64,000 nucleotides of DNA from Carya illinoinensis (lineage: Eukaryota > Streptophyta > Magnoliopsida > Fagales > Juglandaceae), in NCBI RefSeq assembly GCF_018687715.1, contig NC_056761.1, positions 18,573,501 to 18,637,500 on the forward strand, read 5' to 3'. The translations under genes were made by a program, and so were the position numbers. Shown piece by piece: positions 1-10,929 of this stretch (positions are counted from its first letter, which is position 1; every line of letters begins with the position of its first letter). The notes beneath the pieces were generated by a model. The model did no database searches and was not told the DNA's origin. It saw nothing but the letters and a program-made list of their open reading frames with translations.

Positions 1-180
1 TCTCAACTTTGGAGGGGCAATTAGGGTTCTGAATGGCGCTAGCCTCTGACCCCTTGCCTCTAAATGTTAGGGTAGGGTGCTGGAGAGTTGTTGTTGATTC
101 AAGCAAATAGGGGAGGATGACGGCGCTACCTTTGCACACGGCTGCACTATAGGAACATCTTCTACAATTGATTTTGCATA
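1..180 (+). mobile_element. L1-A copy 1, ORF1 start (truncated by window edge)
   Basis: This piece matches the start of the second family-A LINE (about 34574-34755) almost base for base, including the shared run tagggttctgaatgg / tagggttttgaatgg. It is the 5' part of ORF1 of a plant L1. The LINE stops abruptly at 180, where an LTR starts. About 0.5 kb that follows in the second copy (about 34755-35265) is missing here, so the LTR junction coincides with loss of LINE sequence. Confidence 0.75.
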
Positions 181-446
181 TGTGACGCCCCCAAATCCCA
201 CGTACGGACACGTGGAAATCGAGATGTCAAGATGATGACAACACGGGTCACCACCCTATTGCCAAGTGCCAAGTGTGTGTGTACATGCAACAAGTGTGCA
301 ATAAAAACACGCATCGGATAATAAAAGTCTTATAACTAAGTACCAAAATTTTTGTTTAATACAAACCCGATTAAAACATACATAATAAAATATTACAAGC
401 CTCAAATATAGTTTCAAAATCAAACTACAAGGCATAAAACTCCAAT

Positions 447-653
447 TCAATACTCTGGTGGAGCCGCCTCCTCGGGCTCAACATCCTTCTCCTCCTTGAC
501 ATCTACATCAAAGTCTATGGTACCAAAATGGTGCCGCAGGTAAGTAACATTCCAAACGCCACAAGATAAAAACATATTAAAGTCAAACAATATACATGAA
601 AGAACGCCAAATGCACATATTCTATAAATCCACATTTTTTCCACGCACACCAA
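447..653 (-). other. Small LTR ORF, 68 aa, hydrophobic helix plus acidic tail
   Basis: This short minus-strand ORF lies inside LTR A. It has a hydrophobic stretch (residues about 12-40) followed by an Asp/Glu-rich tail ending EEAAPPEY. Homologous reading frames with the same ending recur in the LTRs at 4.1, 12.2, 21.8, 27.2 and 33.4 kb. No protein family is recognised. It may be non-coding sequence that is conserved for other reasons. Confidence 0.25.
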
Positions 654-734
654 AAAATCTCATTTTGGCCCAAAACATATCATTTAAACAAAACCTTTCC
701 ATTATCCCAGATAATGGTCCAAAAACCAAACCAT

Positions 735-950
735 CAGAGCATTGTAGGCGGGAATCACAGGCGGGACTCTACCACCATCCCTGCTCACCATCGTCCCTAC
801 ACGTGCACTGTAGGCAGGAATCACAGGCGGGATTCTACCACCGTCCCTGCTTACCACCATACCTACACTGCGTGCACCGTAGGCGGGAACCATAGGCGGG
901 ATTCTACCACCGTCCCTGCTTACCACCATCCCTACACGTGCCTCTGACTC
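735..950. repeat. LTR minisatellite (about 60-bp unit)
   Basis: Three to four imperfect tandem units contain a core like GTAGGCGGGAATCACAGGCG followed by a CTACCACC-rich segment. Equivalent arrays with different copy number are found in LTR B (4375-4570), both LTRs of the pol-less element (26820-26995, 32993-33190) and the old LTR (50905-51335). They are absent from the LTRs of the two pol-bearing Gypsy copies, which carry a GC-rich module instead. Confidence 0.75.
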
Positions 951-2091
951 AAACCAGTCAATCCAATCGTTCACATATACCAAAAATATTTCTCGCTTGA
1001 AAGCCCAGTTTTCAAGTTCCTACACATGTACATACATACAATGCACATCTCAAGACACAATTCATCCAACAAATAACAATATCAACAATAACCAAATACT
1101 CCGTCGTCAAATCCATCCGACCCCCGACTCCTCGGACTCAGTCCAGAATTAACCAACCAGTCAATAAATTTATTGAAAAAGTAAAAATATATTTAAATCT
1201 AAAATAGAGTTTGGAAAATATTTACAATGCTATATGATAATTTTTGAAGGATCAAGGAGCTGCAAACGGCAGAGAAAAAGCAACATAACAGTGTAAAATA
1301 CACTATGGCCGTGGCTTGTAAAATACCCACTTTTGAACGGGGACAAACCAAGACTTTAAATTGATAGGGAATGGCCTACAGATGTTTATGAAGCTAATGG
1401 AAGTGAGTTTTGGCCATGGGTGGCGATGGAAGCAAAAAAATGGCAAAACAGAGTTGAGCTCATGGGAGTTGCTCCGGCAATGGATCGAGGCTGGAAATGG
1501 GTAGTTTAGACGGTGAGAGATAGGTGATGAAGTGGTGAAGAGATGGTGGCTGGAGGTGGAACGACAGCGGCAAAAATGCACAAAAACGGTGCAGCTTGGA
1601 GGGGCTCTCGGTGGCAAACGGTGGTTCAGATGGAGGTGAAATTTGGTGGGGAGGTGCACCAGCCGGAGGGGAAGGTTTTTGGGTGGATGGTGTCGGCCTC
1701 GTCGCCGGCGAGCGGCAGTGCTGGGCAAAGAAGCTGGACGGCAACAGTGATGAGAGAGAGAGAGCACGTCGCGCACGGGAGAGAAGAACGGAAGAAGAAG
1801 GAAAAAAGAAGAAAAAGGAAAAGAAGGAAAAGAAAAAGAAAAGGAAAAGAGGAAAAGAAAAAGAGAAAAGAAAAAGAAAAGATGGGGAAAAGAAATAAGG
1901 TCCAAAAACTGATCCGACAAAAACAATTTTAAAAATTATAAAACGACTAAATTAACTTATACACCACATCAAGTTAAAATATAATAAATAACTAATAAAA
2001 ACTAAGAACTAAATTTTAAATCCAAAAACAAACTAAATTAAATTACACAACAATTTAAATTCAAAACGATAATTAATATAAAGAAAGCTTT

Positions 2092-3014
2092 GCGGATATG
2101 TGTTGAATTGGATGTATCTTTGCCCTTGCGTAAATCCTTTTGGTTAGGTTCTCCAGATCTTGCATTGAGCCACTCTCAGGTGGTGTTTTTTTTATTCCAC
2201 CCCATCTTTTTGTGTTTTTTGCTAGAAACAGGGTCATCTTGAGGCCAATTGTTTAAGGCGGAATGCAATAGGAAAAAAAGATAAGAAGGTTGTTGGGTAG
2301 GTGGAAGGAAAAAAGAATGCCCTAAAAAACATTTAGAAGGTGGTGGGTAGTCGTGAGAGTGAGAATGTCATTCCAGTTGCTAAAAAAGGTTGTGGGGGAA
2401 TCTTCGAAGTTTAGATGAGATATCATTATGGAGTCCATCCGGGAATGCAGAGCAGGGACCAAAGGGGATTCAAACCGTGTGCGGTTCGTTTCACTAGAAA
2501 GGGAGTTATTTGATTTGTGTTTGGCCGAGTCTAGTGAGGGTCCCTTTAAGGTGGTGGCTTTTGAGGCTGTTGAGGATCGACCTATTGCTGGTTCTTCACC
2601 TTATTTTTCAAGTGGTGTGGAGGATCATGTTCACTCGAAGGGGCGACCTTCTAAGCAACAAGAGAGCTTGTTTGAAATCACAGAGGAAGAATTTGATGGT
2701 GATGTCCAGGAGCTTCTTGAACAATCTGTACTGCAAAGTTCTTTGAGACTGGTGGATGAAGCTTTGGAATTTGAGTTAGGTGATTTGGGTGATAGGGAAT
2801 TTTTGCTGTGGAAGACTTGAAGAATGTGGACGTTTTGTGTAGGACTGGGTTGGATGGTGAGTCTGAGGAGGATTTGAATGAGTTAGCGGCTAAGTCTTTC
2901 GATTCAAATTTTGACATGCATGTTCCACTGAAAAAGGTTTAGAGGGTAAGAAAAGCAAAATCTATTATTGTGTTGGAGGGTTGTACTTGTTCCAAAAAAT
3001 TTCTTTAATTTTTG
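2092..3014 (+). pseudogene. L1-A copy 1, ORF1 C-terminal part (degenerate)
   Basis: ORF1 of plant L1s is an RNA-binding, gag-like protein. The fragment opens in the DUF4283-type region and carries a CCHC knuckle at about 2208-2250 (C-x2-C-x4-H-x4-C) with a stop right after its second Cys. An open stretch of 130 codons at 2428-2820 is the acidic linker of ORF1. It aligns with 35600-36000 of copy 2 and ends shortly before the ORF2 start. Several stops and frameshifts mean no full protein can be made. Confidence 0.65.
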
Positions 3015-3791
3015 ATGAAGATACTTACTTGGAATATTAGGGTCATTCTTTTGTAGAAGAGTAGACTTCGGCACATCTTGAATAAAAGTCTTCCTTTAGT
3101 GGTGGCTATTTTAGAATTGTTTTTAAATTCTAATAAATGTAGCAGATGGGCAAGATGGATGAAGTTGCCGTCTGATTTCAATAATCCTGAGGCGGGTGGT
3201 AAAATTTCGATTTGTTTGGACATTGATTTTGTGTTTGAGTTGGTTTCCATGTCAGATCAAGCTATTAGTGGTTGATTTGTCCATGGTAATTGCCAGGTGC
3301 TTACAACCATTATTTATGTTAGCTATTTTCGGGCTAAAAGAATATAACTTTCGGATTTCCTAAAAGCGCAAAGTTCTTGTGGTCTTCCATGGTTCATTGG
3401 GGAAGATTTTAATATTCAAGATGATAGTGAAAAGTTGGTGGTCTCTTGCAGGCTTCTCATGCAAAAAGGGAATTTAATGAGTGTATCCATGATTGTGCTT
3501 TGATGGATCTCCCTTATGGAGGAAATATTTGTCATGGTGTAATGGGAGGTTAGAGGGTTGGAGAATTTGGGCTCGTCTGGATTGTATACTCATGCTTGTG
3601 CAGCTAATCAGAGCAGGGGAGTCAACTGTTTGGCCTTTCAGATTTCTTCATTTGTAGGGTTCTCATAAGGGATTTCTTCCTTTAGTGCATGCAGTCTAGA
3701 ATAACAAAGTGGAAAGGTGTGCTATGGTGCAAATCAGTCAGAAGTTAAAATTGATCAAAAGTGCTTTGCGAACATGGAACAAGGAGGTATT
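3015..3791 (+). pseudogene. L1-A copy 1, ORF2 endonuclease domain start
   Basis: ORF2 starts with MKILTWNIR, the usual N-terminus of the plant L1 apurinic-like endonuclease that nicks target DNA. A further motif, WFIGEDFNI, is visible near 3400, and a WARLD-like segment near 3570. The reading frame is broken several times. The same region in copy 2 starts at 36195, only six bases after the ORF1 stop. The LINE is interrupted after 3791 by solo LTR B. Confidence 0.7.
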
Positions 3792-6009
3792 TGTGACGCC
3801 CCCAACTCCCACGTACGGACAAGTGGAAATCGAGGCATCAAGATGATGACAACATGGGTCACATGTCCCATCGCCAAGTGTCAAGTGTGTGTATAAACAT
3901 CACGTGTATAATAAAATTAACGCAGCGGATAATAAAGTCTTTTAACTAAGTACCATAATTTTGTTTAAATACAAATTCGCTTAAAACACAAGTGTACCAA
4001 AACATTACAAGTTTAACATCGTTTCAAATCCAAATTTATATAACATAAAAGCAAGTAGAATAATTTTCCAAATGTAAAAAAACTTCAAGTCAATACTCTG
4101 GCGAAATCGCCTCCTCGGGCTCAGCCTCCTCTTCCTCAAACTCTGCATCAAAATCTACAGTTTCAAAATGGTACCGCAGGTAAGTAATAAACCAAACAAA
4201 CCTCAAGATAAAAAATATATTCATGCCACAACAATATGCATGAAAATGATGCCATATGCATATATCCCAAAAGTCCACATTTTCCACGCACGCCAAAAAT
4301 CTCATTTTGGCCCAAAACATTTTCTTTAAACATAATCTCGCCATTATCCCAAATAATGGCCCAAAAACCAAACCATCAGAGCACTGTAGGTAGGAATCAC
4401 AGGCGGGACTCTACCACCATCCCTACGCATGCACTGTAGGTGAGAATCACAGGTGAGATTCTACCACCGTCCTTGCTTACCACCATCCTTACGCCACGTG
4501 CACCGTAGGCGGGAATCGCAGGCAGGACTCTACCACCATCCCTGCTCACCATCATCCCTACATGTGCCTCTGACTGAAACCAGTCAATCCAATCTTTCAC
4601 AAATACCAAAAATCATTTCTCGCTTAAAAGCCTAATTTTCATTTTACAAACACATGTACATGCATGCAATTACACGAAAACCTAGTTTTCCCTTTTTAAA
4701 CATGAACATGCATGCACTATGCAATGCAAACATCAAGGCACAAAATCTCCAACAAATATCAACATCACCAAACATAATTAACTCCATCCTCAAATCCATC
4801 CGACCCCCGACTCCTCAGACTCAGTCCGAAATAACCAACCAGTCACAATTTATCGTTAAAGCAGAGATATATTTTAATCTAAAAGAAATTTTGGAAAATA
4901 CTTATAGCGCTATATAATAATTTTTGGAGGATCAACAAGCTGCAAAAGGCTGAAGAAAAGCAACGTAACAGTGCAAAAGCACTGTGGCCGTGGGTTTTAA
5001 AATACCCACTTTTGAATGGTGACGATCCAAGGTTTGGGATTGATAAGGAATAGTTTAGAGGTGTTTATGAAGCTAGTGGAAGTGAGGGTTGGCCGTGGGG
5101 GGTGGTGAAAACGGCGGTGGAAGGCCAAAAAGCCCAAAACAAAAAATGGGTTAGTTGAGCTTTACCGATGACGAATCAGAGCTGGGGTTGGGTGGGTTAG
5201 GTAGCTGGGATGCCGGTGATGATATGGTAAAGAAGTGGTGGCCAACGGCAGAGGCACGATGGCGCAGGGCACACGAAACCGTGCGACTTGGGTGGGGTTT
5301 GTGGTAGTTAGTGACGGCGTTTGGGGGGCTGAAAATGGAGGGGTGAGGTCACCGGTGGGTGGGGAAGAAAATGTAAGCAATGGCGACGGCAAAGGGTGGT
5401 GCACGGCGAAGCTAGAAGGAAAGGGTGCCTCAGCTAACGGCTGCATGGGTTGGCCTGAAAATTGAGGGAGGTGATCATCGGCTGGAGGGGAGTCAACCAG
5501 TGGGGGCGGTGCACTACACGGATGGTTGACGGTGGCGATCTGGGGGGGACAAAAAATGAACGGAGAGGGAGGGGGAGGGGGCAGGGTCGTGCGGGAGAGA
5601 AGCAGGGAGCAAGAAAGGAAAAAGAAAGAAAAGGAAGAAAAAGGAAAGAAGAAAAAGAAGAGAAAAAGAAAAAGGAAAGGAAACAAGTGAGATCCAAAAA
5701 TTGATCCAACGAAAACAATCTTAAAAGCTATAAATTGAATAAAATAATTTAAACACAACATCTAGTTAAAATATAATAAATAACTAGTAAAAACTAACAA
5801 CTAAATTGTAAATCCAAAAACAAATTAAAATAAATTAAATAACAATTTAAACTCAAAACAATAATTAATACTAAGAAAGCTCTACAAAATAAATTTTCAC
5901 ATCTAAATAAGTTCAATTAAAATACAATAATTTAAAATAAAAGAACCAATATTTTAATTAAATTAAAATACTCCTTCAGTGAAAATACACGTAAAAACGG
6001 GATATCACA
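3792..6009 (-). mobile_element. Solo Gypsy LTR B
   Basis: It is a complete LTR with termini TGTGA...TCACA, 2218 bp. It sits in LINE sequence that continues on both sides; the undisturbed order is seen in copy 2 near 37040. Flanking 5-mers are gtatt (3787-3791) and ttatt (6010-6014), a target duplication with one later change. No internal region remains, so it most likely arose by recombination between the two LTRs of a former full element. In sense direction it has an AT-rich U3, a pyrimidine tract, a leader splice-donor-like site, the minisatellite and the acidic-tail ORF. Confidence 0.88.
4090..4371 (-). other. Small LTR ORF, 93 aa, hydrophobic plus acidic tail
   Basis: This is the homologue in solo LTR B of the small ORF seen in the other LTRs. 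It contains FLACVEN, a hydrophobic segment in the middle, and an acidic tail ending EEAISPEY. The function is unknown. It is listed because frame and ending are kept although the nucleotide sequence has diverged. Confidence 0.25.
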
Positions 6010-9000
6010 TTATTTGGTCGAGTTGATGTAGAGTTAAAAAAACTTGGATGACCGTATTATTGGGCTAGAATTAGATTTGTCTAGAAACTACTCAGTTCAA
6101 GTTGAAAATGAATTGTTGAAATGTTAGCCAGACCATCTGCAGTGGGTTCATCGCAAGGAAGTCATGGCATGTCAAAAATCACAGATTAAGTGGCTCGTCG
6201 AAGAGGATTCTAACATGAGTTTTTTTCATGCTTCCATGAGACTTAAGAGAAAAAAAACAAAGAATAGAGAAGATGTGGCTTGATGATGGGAGATCTCTTG
6301 ATTCGGCAGATGAGGTACATGAGGGTGCGGTATTATTTTTGTAGCAGCTCCTTTCGGTGTTGCCTTGAAAGGGACTCGACAAATCTAGATTCGCTAACAC
6401 CGATAGTTTCTAATGTTGAGAATGAGGCTTTGTGTGCTGTCCCATCTATGGATGAGGTCAAGAGTTCTTTATGGTCTATTCCTGCAAATTGTAGCCCGAG
6501 CCCGGATGGCTTTTCTGCTAGTTTTTTCATGAAGGCTTGAGATATTATGAAAGATGACCTTTTGGAGATGGCTAAAGATTTGTCTGTAGGGCAACAGTTT
6601 TCTACTTTCTTTGGGGATACAAATTTGGTTTTGATTCTAAAGGTGAATGAGCCCAGGAATTGGTAAAAGGCATTAATAGGAAACTGAGATGTGGAAATGT
6701 AATGCTAAAAATTGATATGGCTAAAGCTTATGATCGAGTTAACTGGAGCTTTCTACTAGAGATTCTACGTCGATTAGGATTTTCTAATAATTGGCAAAAT
6801 ATGGTCTTTAATGGTGTTTTGTCCCATTTTTACTTGGTGATGCTCAATGGGTCCACTAAAAGCTTTTTCAAGGCTGTGCGTGGGTTATGGCAAGGTGGCC
6901 CTCTTTCCCCTTAGTTATTTACTTTTTTTGAAGAGGTTCTTTCTCTGATGCTTAGTAAAGTGTTCAATTTGGGTCTTATTAAGCCTTTCCATCCTTGTGG
7001 AGGAGCTCTGATTTCTCATTTGCTTTATGCAGATGATATTCTAATTTTTGCTAATGGTAAGAAGTCTTCCATTGGAATCTTATGGTTGTATTGCATCGGT
7101 ATGAATTGATATCTGGTCAATTGATGAATCCGAGGAAGTCCTCAATATATTTTTCCTCCTCTATTTCAGCTGACTGTAATAATGGTTCGAAGATGATTTC
7201 GAGTTTTGAGGAAGGTAGATGGCCTTGCACGTATTTGGGTGTTCCTTTATTTGTGGGTCGCATGATAATCTGAATGTTTGATTCATTCTTGGCCAAATTT
7301 CAAAAGAAGTTGGTTGGGTGGAAAAGTAAGATTCTATCCTTTGGAGGTAAAATCATGCTAATAAGACATGTTTTGAATAGTATGCCTATTCACATAATCT
7401 CTATCTTGAATTTACCTAAAGGAGTGTTGTCGGAGCTTAAGAAACTTTTTTTAGATTTTCTCTGGAGATCTTCAATAGAGAATAGAAAAAGAAAGTGGAT
7501 TTCACGGAGGAAAATTTGTTTGCTAGTGGAAGAGGGTGGACTCGGTATTCGGGATCTTCATGAGGTCCAATAATCCTTGCTTATGAAATTTGCTTGGAAG
7601 TTAATTAAAGGTATTTTGATGTGGTCGAATTTGTTACTACCAAATATATTGGAACCTATCATATCTATTTTGTGATGCAGCTAAGGAAAGGGTCTTGTTT
7701 TTGGAAGGGTATCATGGATCTAATGCCAAAGGTTCTAGATAATTTGAAGTGGATTATTCGGGGAGGCCATTCTAAGTTTTGGTTGGACAACTGGTTCAGA
7801 GATGGGCCGTTGATTGCTTCTATACCTATAATAGGAAATGTTAATTTGAAGATCGCGAAAATCTTTACTACCACTGGGCTGAATTTACAAATGTTGCCGA
7901 AACTGGTTTTGAATGATCTGTCTAGGAAGATCTATGAATCTCGTATCAAGTTACGGTAAGACTGGGATATATGTGTGTGGAAGCCATCCATTGATGGAGA
8001 TTTTACCACCAACTATGCTTGGCAAGTATTTTGTCAATGTCATGATCTATGTTTATGGAAGACACGGCTTTGAAAGAATTGGCAACCAAAGAAGATGTCA
8101 TTTTTTTTTTTTTTTGGTGAGCTAAGAGGAGAGCAATTCCATTGGATGATGGATTCTTTCCATCATATTTTATGTGAGGGCAGAGGAGCTTAAAAAGTTT
8201 GAAAGTTTTTTGTGGATGCCGTGGCATAAGAGTTTCACATCTTCGGAATTGGGAGGGGATGATGAGTTTTTGGTAGCAACGAGCATCAATGTCTTCGCAG
8301 GTTGGGTGGCTTTGGGGGTTCTTCCTATTGTCATCTCATAGTAGTTATGGACAGCAAGGTTTGCAACCAGAATGTAAGGTATAAAATTCACTCCTGATGT
8401 TGTTATTCGTTGTGTTAAAATTTTAGTCAGACATATCTCGAGCACAATAAAAAAATTTCGATGTTTGGGTGAACATGATTGGACAGTAATGGAGATGTTA
8501 GCTTGCCTGATTATTCCTATTGTTATAAGGAGAATAAAATTAATTGCATGGAAACTGCCAGAGAGAGGGAGGATAAAGTTGAATGTGGATGGACAGCGGT
8601 AACCCAGGTGAGTCAAGAGGGGGTGGTATTATTCAGGATTCTAAAGATGATGTAATGGTGGGATTTGCTCATTCTTATGGTCATGTTATTGACACCATCG
8701 CCGAATGTAGAGCTCTTCTTGATGAGCTTTGGTTGTGTAGGCAATTGGGTTTGAGGGATTTATTGGTAGAGTCAAATTCAGCCGTTATAGTTGGTTGGCT
8801 GGCATCGGGAGTGTGCAGATATTGGTTTCTTTATGATTTTTGGGAGGAAGTTAAAGATATTGTTAGTGAGTTAAATGTTCATTTTCGCCATATTTTTAGA
8901 GAATGTCATATGGTGGCAGATTTTTTGGCAAAGCAGGGGACCCAAGGTTTTAATTTAGATTTTTGTGACCTTACCTCCTTACAATGCCCTATTCAAGGAA

Positions 9001-9137
9001 TCATTTGCATGGACAAGCTTGGCATTCCTTATCTTAGACGCTGATGGTTTTTTTTTTTTTTTTTTTTTTGATTTGGTGGTTTCTTTTTCCTTAGGATTTT
9101 TTTGGCACCTGAGATTTTTTTTTTTTATATATATTAA
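6010..9137 (+). pseudogene. L1-A copy 1, ORF2 reverse transcriptase to RNase H (degenerate)
   Basis: The LINE resumes after solo LTR B. RT motifs are readable: KIDMAKAYDRVNW near 6710, a QGGPLSP block near 6895, and the catalytic YADD at about 7025-7036. The thumb and zinc-binding region follow (7270-8200), then a C-terminal RNase H domain (8583-9044) with AECRALLDE, VESNS (usually VESDS) and a DFLAKQ ending. Many stops and frameshifts break it. About 165 bp just before KIDMAKAY, present in copy 2 at 47013-47177, are missing at about 6651. The 3' end runs into T- and TA-rich sequence around 9046-9137. Confidence 0.82.
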
Positions 9138-9230
9138 GTATATATGAATTAAGTATATATAAATACTTCCCTATAATAATGCAAGATTGCAAAATCTGTG
9201 CATTTTGATTTCTACGTGAGCAGTGAATAC
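9138..9230. other. AT-rich spacer / possible intron end before O-methyltransferase exon
   Basis: This is AT-rich sequence with repeated TATATA blocks. It ends in TTTGATTTCTACGTGAGCAG, which could be the 3' splice site of an intron preceding the O-methyltransferase exon. If so, the LINE inserted into an intron of that gene. Confidence 0.35.
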
Positions 9231-9523
9231 TCCACAACTGGGATGATGACCATTGCAAGAAGTTGTTGACAAATTGCTGGGAAGCATTACCAAGAGATGG
9301 AAAGGTGATAATTGTGGAAATTGCAATCTCTGAAGCATTGGGAAACAATCTCGAGGCAACGGACGTTCTTATGCAAGACTACTTTATGATGCTCCTAATG
9401 AATGGAGGTAAAGAGCGAACACTGGCAGAATTTGAGGATATGGGAAAAGCTGTAGGGTTTACTAAAATTAAGATCTTCCAAATGCCTCATTGGTCTGTTC
9501 ATGTTATAGAGTTTCATAAGTAA
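9231..9523 (+). pseudogene. Plant caffeate-type O-methyltransferase, 3' exon fragment
   Basis: The translation shows LHNWDDDHC, then NCWEALPRDGKVIIVE, then GGKERT..EFE and GFTKI, and ends VIEFHK followed by a stop. These are the C-terminal hallmarks of SAM-dependent plant O-methyltransferases (COMT-like), which methylate phenylpropanoid or flavonoid hydroxyls in the cytosol. The His of LHNWDDDHC is the usual catalytic base. About 95 codons remain of the family's roughly 360; the SAM-binding N-terminal half is absent. The codon expected to be Trp before ILHNW is TGA at 9230-9232, so this copy is probably dead. Which O-methyltransferase subgroup it came from cannot be told. Confidence 0.72.
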
Positions 9524-9863
9524 TTAAGAGTACTCGTGTGTGAGTTCCAATCTACCAGAATAAAACGAAATGGTTGAGAATAAAATTTAAAGCAATTGGA
9601 GAGCAAACAAAAACAAAAGGAAGACCTATTGTACCTTAATTTCGTGCTTTAATTTCTATATAATAACAATATAACTTTCCATTGCTTTGCATGTTTCTCC
9701 TTAGTTTAATTTATAACATATTTCTCTTTTGTTTTATATTAAATTTCTGTATCAGATGTCGATCGATCCATCTAGAATAATGAGACATCACTCAAGATAT
9801 GTTTACGATAGTATAGGTAGGCTTAATGTTGCCAACAACATATTTAAAAAAGAAAAATGATTT
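9524..9863. other. 3' flank of the O-methyltransferase fragment, no gene seen
   Basis: This is AT-rich sequence without ORFs of note, probably the former 3' UTR and downstream flank of the O-methyltransferase gene. Nothing else is recognised. Confidence 0.4.
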
Positions 9864-10016
9864 AGTCATAAAGAGATTTTATAAAAATAAACTCATAAAC
9901 TGAGATACCTTGATATGATAAGATTGTAAAGCTACTTATATTACAAAGTATATCTAAAGTATTATATGAAGCCATGTTAGTTTGTAAGTATACTTTTTTG
10001 AGATCTCTTTATGGCT
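9864..10016. mobile_element. MITE-like element with about 36-bp inverted repeats
   Basis: The left end AGTCATAAAGAGATTTTATA and the reverse complement of the right end (AGCCATAAAGAGATCTCAAA) align over about 36 bases with a handful of mismatches. The core is AT-rich and about 80 bp. This is the architecture of a miniature inverted-repeat transposable element. No clear target duplication survives, so the superfamily is not assigned. Confidence 0.65.
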
Positions 10017-10330
10017 GGAACACTTTTCTTTTACAAATTTATTGTCAATCATCTCCTTTTATTGCCAGCGAGATCATGTAGATTGCAACATAAACATGAG
10101 ATACCTGACACTCTCTTTTCTTTTTTCCTTTCTTTTTTTTGGGCTTCAACAGTAAGGAAACTGTACAAATTAGTTATATGTATTGTAACACCCTACTCCC
10201 CACAGTTATATGCTACAATACATATAAATTACTACTAATCTTGATTAAAAAATCTTTTTCTTTATTATGAAAGAAGCGCCATGTACAAAGATTTTATAAA
10301 TAAAATTATTCTTTATAAAATATTGAGACC

Positions 10331-10333
<3 letters not shown>
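10017..10333. other. Intergenic, no gene recognised
   Basis: Low-complexity AT- and T-rich sequence. A TGTAACACCC string at 10186 looks like an LTR start, but no matching LTR body or end follows. Confidence 0.4.

Positions 10334-10397
<64 letters not shown>
10334..10397. repeat. (AG)n microsatellite, about 32 units
   Basis: A pure AG dinucleotide run of 64 bases, at the edge of the antisense Copia fragment. Confidence 0.97.
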
Positions 10398-10398
<1 letters not shown>

Positions 10399-10840
10399 CC
10401 TTTGGTGAAAAGCCTTGTGGAGGTACTCTTCCATAGATGAAAAGCCTTTGGTGAGATCTTGTAGCTTTCCACGCAACTACTGGACATGATCGCGAGTCTG
10501 TCATCCATATGAAGTTTCAAGGACTTCCATGCTAATTGCGACATCTCACAGTTAATTACTTGTGAGGGAGGAGCTTCCAAAAGGGAGCTGTTGATCCAAG
10601 GATCAAGTGATCAAGACGCAACCATTTTGTTGCTGCTTGATTTTAGATCAATTGATGGTTATCAGCAAAAATTGTGGTGGGTGGGTAAGGCAATTCATTG
10701 GTGAGATAGCCTAACAAGCCATGACCTCGAAGTATAAGAAGCACCTGAGCTTTCCATAATAAGTAATTGGCAGAAGCAAGTTTAGTAGGGCACTTTTAAG
10801 AAGCAGCTTGACTTGTAAGTATATGATAACCCTCTCAACC
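10398..10840 (-). pseudogene. Ty1/Copia gag fragment
   Basis: On the minus strand the translation contains KLASANYLLWKAQVLLILRG near 10750, then ATKWLRLDHLILG near 10600, and CEMSQLAWKSLKLHMDDRLA near 10510. This is the usual opening of the plant Copia gag polypeptide (UBN2-type gag, with the NYxxWK..LLLRG motif). Frameshifts and stops separate the pieces. No Copia LTR or pol is visible nearby, so it is an isolated relic. Confidence 0.7.
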
Positions 10841-10929
10841 CATTGTGCTAAGGTTTGATGTTTGTTCGATGGTTGAAGCACGGAGACAGGAATTTTTGGT
10901 TTTTTCATTCTTTGCTTGAAAAAGGAAAC

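Larger units (their letters stand above)
181..2091 (-). mobile_element. Gypsy (Tekay-like) LTR A, truncated at its U3 end
   Basis: It starts with the LTR terminus TGTGACGCCC, shared with the other minus-strand LTRs at 3792, 11909, 21494 and 44549. In sense (minus) direction it carries an AT-rich U3, a long pyrimidine tract (1750-1890), a GTAAGT-like leader splice site, a 60-bp-class minisatellite (735-950) and the small-ORF/acidic-tail segment (447-653). The last 120-130 bp present in LTR B (5882-6009) are absent. Sequence passes straight from an AAGAAAGCT motif into LINE sequence at about 2091, so one deletion removed both the LTR end and adjacent LINE. It has no internal region or second LTR, so it is a solo LTR or the relic of one. 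Confidence 0.8.

Noticed and set aside
1596..1932. ORFs rich in Lys/Arg/Glu opposite LTR leaders (also 5462-5704, 13271-13771, 25559-25870, 46445-46719, 50137-50346, 52213-52572, 59313-59660)
   Set aside because: They are translations of the polypurine strand opposite the LTR pyrimidine tract; low complexity, no domain, and frame not kept between copies.
10186..10205. TGTAACACCC as a possible LTR start
   Set aside because: No LTR body, end or target duplication could be matched.
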